Assembly (NCBI GenBank): GCA_964349045.1
Contig: CAYGFI010000100.1
Coordinates: 1 to 18,718 of the forward strand
Origin: JACJXF01 sp964349045
Lineage (GTDB): Bacteria > Bacteroidota > Bacteroidia > Bacteroidales > GCA-2748055
Length of the DNA stretch: 18,718 nt
Reading direction: 5' to 3'
How positions within the stretch are numbered: the stretch's first letter is position 1; each line of letters starts with the position of its first letter. The notes beneath the pieces are model-generated. The model saw nothing but the letters and a program-made list of their open reading frames with translations, was not told the DNA's origin and did no database searches. The translations under genes and the position numbers were made by a program. Below are positions 12,473 through 18,718 of this stretch, one piece after another.

Positions 12473-15283
12473 TTATTTCTCCTCAAAATAATAATGCTGC
12501 TTCAGAACTTCTCTCCTGGAACTGCCTACCATACACTGCAATCCGCAATATTTATTTTTTAATTCACAGGTACAATGTCGAAATACCTTTTCAATGATCT
12601 CTTTCTGTTGCATATCGTGGATTTTATAGAGACCAACTGCCGGACTTCCACTAGGCATACGTGTTACAGGAATGACATTGAATTTATGCATATGATGCTG
12701 AATGTAGTACCAGGCTCCCATATTTTCCGGTTCTTCCTGCACCCAAAGCGTAAGAAGGTTATTCTTGTATTTTTTTAAAATGGTTACGATTTTTTTCTCA
12801 GGGAATGGATGCAATTGCTCCAATCTGACAAGTGCGATATCGCGGGCATTATATTCTTCTTTCTTCTCGAGAAGGTCATAATAGATTTTTCCTGTACAAA
12901 ATACTACCCTTCTTACATCAGGGACATCGGTTTCAGGGTCATCAATTACATCCTGGTAACTGCCTTTTTCAAGTTCCTGAAGTGTTGATGTGCACCGGGG
13001 ATGCCGAAGCAGGGATTTGGGTGTGAAAACGATCAGTGGCAGCCTGAAGTCCCTATTTACCTGCTGGCGCAGCATGTGGAACAAGTTTGCCGGGGTAGTG
13101 GGATTTACCACCTGCATATTGTTTTTAGCTGACATGTTCAGAAAGCGTTCCATGCGGGCGCTTGAGTGTTCCGGACCCTGACCTTCGAAGCCGTGGGGGA
13201 GGAAAAGTACGAGTCCATTCATTAATCCCCATTTTTCCTCGGCAGATGTTATGTACTGGTCGATAATCACCTGTGCCACATTATGAAAATCGCCGAACTG
13301 TGCTTCCCAGATTGTTAATCCGTTTGGTGTGGCCAGAGCATATCCATATTCAAAACCCAGCACGCCGTATTCCGAAAGAAGTGAATTGTAAATATCGAAA
13401 CGCGGTTGTTTTGGATCTAAATTTTTCAGAGGGATATATTGTTGGTCGGTATCTTCAATTACAACGGCAGCATGGCGGTGTGAGAACGTACCTCTGACAA
13501 CATCCTGTCCGCTGAACCGGATCGGATGCCCATCCTGCAAAATGCTTGCATAAGCGAGAAGTTCACCCATGGCCCAATCGAGTTTATTATCGGTCACCAT
13601 CTTGTTGCGGTCCTCGTAAAGCTTAATAATTTTCTTAAAGAATTTTTTATCTTTCGGCAGGCTGCTGAGTTTTACTGCCAGCTCTTTAATTTTTTTAACT
13701 TTGACACCGGTATGAGGTGGTGTTTCAAAATCCGAAGGTTCTGCAAAACGATAATCTTTCCAGTCTGATTTTAGAAACTGAGGAATGCTCACTTTCTTTA
13801 ATTCCCTTGCCTGGCTCAGCTTTTCCTCAAGAATTTCATCGTAATTATGCAGGATTTCGTCAATATTTTCCCGGGTGTAAATACCCTGACTGATGAGATT
13901 TTCGGCATAAATATCTCTTGGATTTGGATGTATAGCGATTTCCTTATATAACAGGGGTTGTGTAAAGCGGGGTTCATCTCCCTCGTTATGACCGTATTTC
14001 CGGTAGCATAATATATCGACAAAAACATCGGTATGAAAGACCTGACGGTACTCCAGTGCAATTCTCATGGTATGAACCAGGGCTTCCACGTCATCGCCAT
14101 TAACGTGGAAAATAGGCGATTTGGTAACCTTTCCGATATCGGTGCAATACGTGCTTGATCGGGCGTCAAGGTAATTGGTAGTAAATCCTACCTGGTTGTT
14201 GATAACAAGGTGAATGGTACCTCCTGTTTTATAACCCGTTAGCTCCGACATCTGGATTAATTCATAAACCACACCCTGTGCGGCAATGGCAGCATCTCCA
14301 TGAATGATGATCGGTGCGATTTTATTAAAATCTCCTTTGTAAACATGATCAATCCTGGAACGTGCGATACCCTGTATAACTGGTCCTACTGCTTCAAGAT
14401 GAGATGGGTTTGGCGCTACATTCAGGATCACTTTATGTCCGTTCGAGGTTGTAATAGTTTTTCCATAACCCAGGTGGTACTTAACATCGCCAAGAGTAAT
14501 ACCTGCCTCGTATTCCCCTCCCTCGAATTCTTTAAAAATTTTCTCATAGGGTTTTTGAAGAACATTGGCAAGAACGTTGAGTCGGCCGCGGTGAGCCATA
14601 CCGATAGTAAATTCTTCAATTCCCAGATCAGCTCCTTTACCGATTGCGGCAACCATAGCAGGAATGAGAACTTCAGCTCCCTCCAGGGAAAATCGTTTGG
14701 CCCCTATAAATTTCTTATGAATGAAATTTTCAAAACCAACGGCATGTTTAAGGTGAATAAACAGTTCCTTTTTATCTTCGGGGGAGAAAACCGAAGAATT
14801 CATATTGGCTTCAATCCTGTGCTGCAGCCACAACAGTTTTTCAGGATCACGTATAAACATAAACTCAATACCGATGGAATGACAATAAGTTTGTTTCAGA
14901 TATTCCTCAATTTTTCTAAGAGTTGTTTTCCCAAGACCCAGATCTTTACCTGCAAAAAACTCCTTATCAAGATCTTTGTCGTTCAAACCATAATTTTCCA
15001 GGTCCAGCGTGGGAAAATACTTTCGTCGCGTCCTTACAGGATTTGTTTTGGTAAACAGATGCCCTCTTTTACGGTATGAAGCGATGAGTTCAAGGACCTT
15101 GAATTCTTTATCGACCGCTTCTGAATTTATCTCACTTCCGTTATAATTGTGCAGGGCAAATTCAAATCCCTCGAAAAACTTTCTCCAGCTTGTTTCAAGG
15201 CTTTCCGGTTCCTTACGGTATTGCTGATAAAGCTGATCGATGGCATTGGCATCCATATTTCCTAAGAAGGAGAGATTATCCAT
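12473..15283 (-). CDS. sucA: 2-oxoglutarate dehydrogenase E1 component
   Basis: The thiamine-diphosphate decarboxylase of the TCA-cycle 2-oxoglutarate dehydrogenase complex. It has 936 residues, normal for the family. The N-terminal FLGNMDANAIDQLYQQYRKEP is the short E1o segment used to dock on E2. Further landmarks are GMAHRGRLNVL (228-238), SHLEAVGPV (294-302), the cofactor and Mg motif GDAAIAAQGVVYE (329-341) with NNQ (362-364), GHNEGDEPRFTQP (431-443), and, in the transketolase-like half, HGFEGQGPEHSSAR and QVVNPTTPANLFH. The chain does not stop after the usual end (PAVGLYKIHDMQQKEII) but continues with a Cys-rich tail, Cys904, 906, 913 and 917. The ATG at 15283 opens the docking segment directly. 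First gene of the sucA-sucB operon; a candidate promoter lies upstream at 15353-15380. Confidence 0.97.
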   Translation of the reverse strand: MDNLSFLGNMDANAIDQLYQQYRKEPESLETSWRKFFEGFEFALHNYNGSEINSEAVDKEFKVLELIASYRKRGHLFTKTNPVRTRRKYFPTLDLENYGLNDKDLDKEFFAGKDLGLGKTTLRKIEEYLKQTYCHSIGIEFMFIRDPEKLLWLQHRIEANMNSSVFSPEDKKELFIHLKHAVGFENFIHKKFIGAKRFSLEGAEVLIPAMVAAIGKGADLGIEEFTIGMAHRGRLNVLANVLQKPYEKIFKEFEGGEYEAGITLGDVKYHLGYGKTITTSNGHKVILNVAPNPSHLEAVGPVIQGIARSRIDHVYKGDFNKIAPIIIHGDAAIAAQGVVYELIQMSELTGYKTGGTIHLVINNQVGFTTNYLDARSSTYCTDIGKVTKSPIFHVNGDDVEALVHTMRIALEYRQVFHTDVFVDILCYRKYGHNEGDEPRFTQPLLYKEIAIHPNPRDIYAENLISQGIYTRENIDEILHNYDEILEEKLSQARELKKVSIPQFLKSDWKDYRFAEPSDFETPPHTGVKVKKIKELAVKLSSLPKDKKFFKKIIKLYEDRNKMVTDNKLDWAMGELLAYASILQDGHPIRFSGQDVVRGTFSHRHAAVVIEDTDQQYIPLKNLDPKQPRFDIYNSLLSEYGVLGFEYGYALATPNGLTIWEAQFGDFHNVAQVIIDQYITSAEEKWGLMNGLVLFLPHGFEGQGPEHSSARMERFLNMSAKNNMQVVNPTTPANLFHMLRQQVNRDFRLPLIVFTPKSLLRHPRCTSTLQELEKGSYQDVIDDPETDVPDVRRVVFCTGKIYYDLLEKKEEYNARDIALVRLEQLHPFPEKKIVTILKKYKNNLLTLWVQEEPENMGAWYYIQHHMHKFNVIPVTRMPSGSPAVGLYKIHDMQQKEIIEKVFRHCTCELKNKYCGLQCMVGSSRREVLKQHYYFEEK

Positions 15284-15352
15284 AAATGTTATTTATCGGA
15301 TTTGTATTTCATTGAACCTGAAAGCATAAAAGTATAACCTGCCCGGTAACTG

Positions 15353-15380
15353 CAAAAATACTATTCTTTTTGATATCAAA
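15353..15380 (-). promoter_or_regulatory. Candidate sucA promoter
   Basis: On the minus strand TTTG (15380-15377), 16 bp, then TATTTTTG (15360-15353). The -7 element fits; the spacer is shorter than the usual 19 or so. The leader would be about 65 nt. A perfect palindrome lies just upstream (15383-15394). Confidence 0.4.
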
Positions 15381-15559
15381 TTATGGTTAACCATCAAATA
15401 CTATTAACGATTTGCACCGGAAGCACAATTTCGATTGTATAAACATATAAAAGCGATTCTTGTTTATTTTTATGGGATAAGAGAAATTATTAATTTTCTT
15501 CGGGATGTCTTGATTTAATCCATATGTTGCCAAAAAGTTATATAAGTTCAATTAATTGT

Positions 15560-15567
15560 TATTTTTG
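15560..15567 (+). promoter_or_regulatory. Candidate distal -7 element for the pnt operon
   Basis: TATTTTTG fits TAnnTTTG, 177 bp before pntAA. Without a -33 partner it is weak support. Confidence 0.25.
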
Positions 15568-15698
15568 TACGTGTACCTTTTTTCCTGTTGGATTGATTTT
15601 TATATTTTAAGTCATGGGCCTCCTCAATTCACAAAGCTTATGAAAAAGATTTTTTAATTTCATTTTCTTTACAAAACTTCCTTTTTCAAATATTTTCT

Positions 15699-15706
15699 TA
15701 CTTTTG
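15699..15706 (+). promoter_or_regulatory. Candidate proximal -7 element for the pnt operon
   Basis: TACTTTTG fits TAnnTTTG, 38 bp before the pntAA ATG at 15745, a typical distance. No clear -33 TTTG is seen in the T-rich sequence before it. Confidence 0.42.
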
Positions 15707-15744
15707 TCCCTTTCTTTGAGGAATTTAACCATAACAGATACATT

Positions 15745-16872
15745 ATGAAAATCGGAATTCTAAAGGAATCCCCCGGTGAAAACAGAGTAGCTATGTTACC
15801 TGATGGAGTCGCTGCTCTGGTCAAATTAAAAGTCAACGTTCTTGTTGAAAAAGGTGCAGGATTAACGGCATTTACACCCGACAGGGAATACGAAGAAGCT
15901 GGTGCGACTATTGAAACCCGTGCGGCAGTATTATCAGGTTCAGATGTTTTGCTTGCCATTGGTACTCCTGATAAAAAAGAATTCGCGAAACTTCAGGAAG
16001 GCAAAGTTCTTATTTCGGTTATGAATCCATTAGTTGAACATGCCCTGGTTCAGGATCTTGCAGATACCGGATTGACTACCTTCAGTCTTGATGTAATTCC
16101 CAGGTCGACCCGTGCACAAGCCATGGATATTCTCTCCTCGCAGGCAACCGTTGCAGGATACAAAGCGGTACTGGATGCGGCAAACCGTCTGGGCGGATTT
16201 TTCCAGATGTTCATGTCTGCTGCCGGAACCATAAAACCAGCAAAAGTATTGATCATTGGCGCCGGGGTGGCAGGATTGCAGGCAATATCTGCCGCCCGTA
16301 AATTAGGTGCAGTCGTTGAGGCCTTTGATGTGCGTTCTGCAGTTAAAGAAGAAGTTAAGAGTCTGGGTGCAAAGTTTGTTGAAGTGGAAGGAGCAAAAGA
16401 TGAAGCTGCTGCAGGCGGGTATGCTGTAGAACAGACAGAAGATTTCAAACAAAAACAAAGACAGGCAATTCACGATCATGCTGTTAAATCGGATGTGATC
16501 ATTTGCACAGCGCAGATCCCCGGAAAAAAAGCTCCTGTTATAATACTGAAAGAAACCGTTGAACAGATGCAACCGGGTTCAATTATTATAGATCTGGCTG
16601 CTTCCTCAGGAGGTAATTGCGGGTTAACCCGCGACAATGAGGTTGTGAATCACAATGATGTTTTTATTATAGGGAAATCGGATTACCCTTCTGATATGCC
16701 CACCGATGCAAGTTTTATGCTCGGAAAGAACATTCTGAATTTCCTGAAACTGATTATCGATGAAAATGGCAATCTGAATCTGAATTTCGATGATGATATC
16801 GTTAAGGGGACCTGCGTAACTCATAACAAAGAGATTATAAACGCCAGAGTAAAAGAAGCAATGAATAAATAA
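15745..16872 (+). CDS. pntAA: NAD(P) transhydrogenase subunit alpha, part 1 (NAD(H)-binding domain I)
   Basis: The soluble NAD(H)-binding domain I of the proton-translocating transhydrogenase, 375 residues, as in organisms where the alpha subunit is split (Rhodospirillum rubrum type). It exchanges hydride with the NADP(H) site of PntB at the cytoplasmic face. Landmarks are the opening KESPGENRVAMLP, the RQD loop with Arg120, Gln125 and Asp128 in PRSTRAQAMDILSSQ, the Rossmann loop GAGVAG (172-177) ending at the NAD-selecting acidic residue in EAFDVR, and the mobile loop before PGSIIIDLAASSGGNCGLT. Alanine dehydrogenase is a relative, but the RQD loop and the two following genes settle the call. 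The start ATG at 15745 begins MKIGILKES, as expected. The next gene starts 8 bp after the stop, so this is clearly an operon. Confidence 0.97.
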   Translation: MKIGILKESPGENRVAMLPDGVAALVKLKVNVLVEKGAGLTAFTPDREYEEAGATIETRAAVLSGSDVLLAIGTPDKKEFAKLQEGKVLISVMNPLVEHALVQDLADTGLTTFSLDVIPRSTRAQAMDILSSQATVAGYKAVLDAANRLGGFFQMFMSAAGTIKPAKVLIIGAGVAGLQAISAARKLGAVVEAFDVRSAVKEEVKSLGAKFVEVEGAKDEAAAGGYAVEQTEDFKQKQRQAIHDHAVKSDVIICTAQIPGKKAPVIILKETVEQMQPGSIIIDLAASSGGNCGLTRDNEVVNHNDVFIIGKSDYPSDMPTDASFMLGKNILNFLKLIIDENGNLNLNFDDDIVKGTCVTHNKEIINARVKEAMNK

Positions 16873-16880
16873 AAAAAGAA

Positions 16881-17186
16881 ATGGAAAGTATATTAATTTT
16901 TCTGTCTAATAACAAAGAGGCGATTTTCATTATCGTTTTGTCAGTTTTCCTGGGATTCGAGGTAATATCCAATGTACCTTCTGTATTGCATACACCGCTA
17001 ATGTCGGGCGCTAACGCAATCAGCGGGGTAATTATTATCGGGGGAATTATTCTTGTAGGACATGCCTCAACCTCATTTGAATGGATATTCGGAATACTGG
17101 CCCTTTTCCTTGCTACTCTTAATGTAGCAGGAGGATTCGTTGTGACCGACCGTATGCTGGAAATGTTTAAAAAGAAGAAAAAATAA
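16881..17186 (+). CDS. pntAB: NAD(P) transhydrogenase subunit alpha, part 2 (membrane segment)
   Basis: A 101-residue inner-membrane protein that supplies the alpha-subunit part of the proton channel (domain IIa). Three hydrophobic stretches at about 13-31, 45-63 and 66-88 are visible. The loop SNVPSVLHTPLMSGANAISG (30-49) is strongly conserved in this family, and the protein ends in a basic tail (FKKKKK) likely on the cytoplasmic side. It sits between pntAA (8-bp gap) and pntB (2-bp gap), fitting tight co-translation. In E. coli this segment is fused to the NAD domain; the separate gene is the common split form. Confidence 0.95.
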   Translation: MESILIFLSNNKEAIFIIVLSVFLGFEVISNVPSVLHTPLMSGANAISGVIIIGGIILVGHASTSFEWIFGILALFLATLNVAGGFVVTDRMLEMFKKKKK

Positions 17187-17188
17187 TT

Positions 17189-18610
17189 ATGACATCAATG
17201 ATTCTATTAAATTCCGTTTTGCCTGTCACAGTTGGGCTTGAATACAGCTATCTTCTTGCTGCAATAATGTTTGTATACGGACTGAAACTTCAGAGTGGAC
17301 CTGAAACTGCCAGGAAGGGAAATCTTTGGGCAGCAGCAGGTATGCTTCTACCAATGATAACAACCTTTTTATTCCACAAAAGCCCGGAAGGAAACGCAAT
17401 TTCCTTAACTAATGGGGTTGTCGTTGTCCTTACAATTACTGCCGGTTCAATAGTCGGCGCTTTAATGGCACGAAAAGTCAAAATGACTGCAATGCCCCAG
17501 ATGGTTTCTTTTTTTAATGCTACAGGGGGAGCGGCTTCAGCAACTGTTGCATTAATTGAATTTACTAAAAATCCTGATCAGGCTGTTTTAGTTGGTTTAC
17601 TGGGGCTGGTAATCGGAACAATAGCTTTCAGTGGCAGTATGATTGCATATGGTAAGCTCGACGGGAAAGTAGGGGATATTTTTTCAAAGTATATGACCTG
17701 GATCAATTTGCTGTTCATGCTCATTCTTGTAGTTTTAACACTTCTGATCTTATTTGCCGGATATTCCCTCGAAATAAGAAGTTACCTGGTTTATGCACTG
17801 CTTGCGATGAGTCTTATATATGGTGTTAGCTTTGTCATGCCGATCGGAGGCGCAGATATGCCGGTAGTAATCTCCCTTCTAAACTCACTTACCGGTATTG
17901 CCGCGGCCATGGCAGGTTTTATTTACCAGAATGAGGCTATGATTCTTGGTGGAATTCTGGTAGGGGCGGCAGGGACTATTCTTACGATTCAGATGTGCAA
18001 AGCAATGAACCGCTCCCTCCTGAATGTGATTATCGGTTCATTCGGAGGGGGAGGGGCAGCATCCAATAAAGAAGCAGGTGTTATAAGGGAGATATCCGTG
18101 AGTGATGCCAGCGTGCTTTTAAGTTATTCTGCTAAAGTAGTAATTGTGCCGGGTTACGGTCTGGCTGTTGCGCAGGCACAACACCTTTGCCATGAGCTTG
18201 AAAAACTTCTCGAAGAAAAAGGGGCAGAGGTGAAATATGCCATTCACCCGGTAGCGGGCAGGATGCCCGGTCATATGAACGTTTTACTTGCTGAAGCTGA
18301 TGTTTCCTACGATAAACTTGTTGAGATGGATGATATCAATCCTGAGATGCCAAACACAGATGTAGTTTTAGTTATCGGAGCTAACGATGTAGTTAACCCG
18401 GCTGCACTTGATGATCCTTCGAGTCCGATTTACGGTATGCCCATCATTAAAACTCATGAAGCTAAAAACGTTATCGTGATGAAAAGAGGAATGGGTAAAG
18501 GTTACGCAGCTATTGAGAATTATCTGTTTTATGAAGACAGAACCCGGATGTTATTTGGTCATGCAAAGGAAAGTCTCCAGAAGCTGGTGACTGAAATTAA
18601 AAATCTTTAA
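17189..18610 (+). CDS. pntB: NAD(P) transhydrogenase subunit beta
   Basis: The 473-residue beta subunit couples proton entry to hydride transfer from NADH to NADP. The N-terminal half (about 14-275) has eight or nine hydrophobic segments with the conserved membrane motifs NATGGAASATVALIEF (110-125) and MPIGGADMPVVISLLNSLTG (217-236). A Gly-rich hinge (SFGGGGAAS) leads to the soluble NADP-binding domain III, with GYGLAVAQAQ (322-331), HPVAGRMPGHMNVLLAEA (353-370), GANDVVNPAA (397-406) and KRGMGKGYA (432-440), the lid that holds NADP. All parts are intact. The ATG at 17189 lies 2 bp after the pntAB stop. It is the last gene visible; the following 108 bp are AT-rich, with no hairpin or gene that I can support. 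Confidence 0.97.
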   Translation: MTSMILLNSVLPVTVGLEYSYLLAAIMFVYGLKLQSGPETARKGNLWAAAGMLLPMITTFLFHKSPEGNAISLTNGVVVVLTITAGSIVGALMARKVKMTAMPQMVSFFNATGGAASATVALIEFTKNPDQAVLVGLLGLVIGTIAFSGSMIAYGKLDGKVGDIFSKYMTWINLLFMLILVVLTLLILFAGYSLEIRSYLVYALLAMSLIYGVSFVMPIGGADMPVVISLLNSLTGIAAAMAGFIYQNEAMILGGILVGAAGTILTIQMCKAMNRSLLNVIIGSFGGGGAASNKEAGVIREISVSDASVLLSYSAKVVIVPGYGLAVAQAQHLCHELEKLLEEKGAEVKYAIHPVAGRMPGHMNVLLAEADVSYDKLVEMDDINPEMPNTDVVLVIGANDVVNPAALDDPSSPIYGMPIIKTHEAKNVIVMKRGMGKGYAAIENYLFYEDRTRMLFGHAKESLQKLVTEIKNL

Positions 18611-18718
18611 ATTAAATATACATATTCATTTTAACATCTGTAATAACTATCAACTACTTGCATTTTCTTTTATGATTATTCCAAGCCTAAAATTTTCCGA
18701 TTAAGTACTGTCTATAAT

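Larger units (their letters stand above)
15284..15744. other. Divergent control region between sucAB and pnt operons
   Basis: 461 AT-rich bp with no credible gene. It contains a sucA promoter candidate (15353-15380), a perfect 12-bp palindrome ATGGTTAACCAT (15383-15394) bracketed by two ATCAAAT copies, and two TAnnTTTG elements facing pntAA (15560-15567 and 15699-15706). The long stretch 15400-15550 between them shows nothing I can name. Confidence 0.7.

Noticed and set aside
14300..15079. 259-codon open frame opposite sucA
   Set aside because: It is antisense to a strongly conserved enzyme and has a composition typical of a shadow frame, with no recognisable domain.
16619..16632. Perfect 14-bp palindrome GCGGGTTAACCCGC
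   Set aside because: It lies inside pntAA and encodes the conserved CGLTRD region; a regulatory role there is unsupported.
18611..18718. Terminator or further gene after pntB
   Set aside because: The AT-rich tail shows no stable hairpin with a U-run and no start of a recognisable gene before the window ends.

Overview
The window looks like a piece of a Bacteroidota chromosome, most likely from the Bacteroidales or a nearby order. The signs are an AT-rich genome, start codons without clear Shine-Dalgarno sequences, matches to the Bacteroidota -7 promoter element (TAnnTTTG) upstream of most genes, and protein sequences typical of that phylum: a HtpG with a Gly-rich stretch and an added coiled coil, a split transhydrogenase, and short intergenic repeat arrays. 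A run of exactly 100 N at 8777-8876 shows that this is a scaffold, probably a draft or metagenome-assembled genome. The content is mostly core metabolism and envelope synthesis. I see no defence system, prophage, CRISPR, transposase, tRNA or rRNA.

Left part (1-3510): the C-terminal two-thirds of the chaperone htpG, cut off by the window edge; a small convergent membrane-anchored protein of unknown function; an aspartate-type aminotransferase; and a convergent methylglyoxal synthase. Middle (3614-8652): an envelope and sugar group with the lytic transglycosylase mltG, a phosphohexomutase, murB on the minus strand, and a GT4-like glycosyltransferase.

Repeat-rich part (6251-11157): the gaps between genes carry unusual sequence. 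These are 7-bp GGGAGAA/CTTCCGT arrays near murB and the glycosyltransferase, a GC-rich block with the scaffold gap, 8-bp CATCACGT-type arrays on both sides of a secreted thioredoxin-family gene, and an 85-bp inverted repeat with a perfect 24-bp palindrome at its core. A TIP30/HTATIP2-like NAD(P)-binding protein also lies here.

Right part (11174-18610): the sucB-sucA operon (2-oxoglutarate dehydrogenase E2 and E1) on the minus strand. It is separated by a 461-bp divergent control region from the three-gene pntAA-pntAB-pntB operon (proton-translocating NAD(P) transhydrogenase). One operon supplies succinyl-CoA and, with an E3 encoded elsewhere, NADH. The other passes reducing equivalents between NADH and NADPH.

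No complete new system was found. The best leads are a Cys-rich tail on SucA, the repeat families and their effect on gene ends and assembly, a mgsA promoter that predicts a leaderless message, and lineage-type changes in HtpG and SucB.
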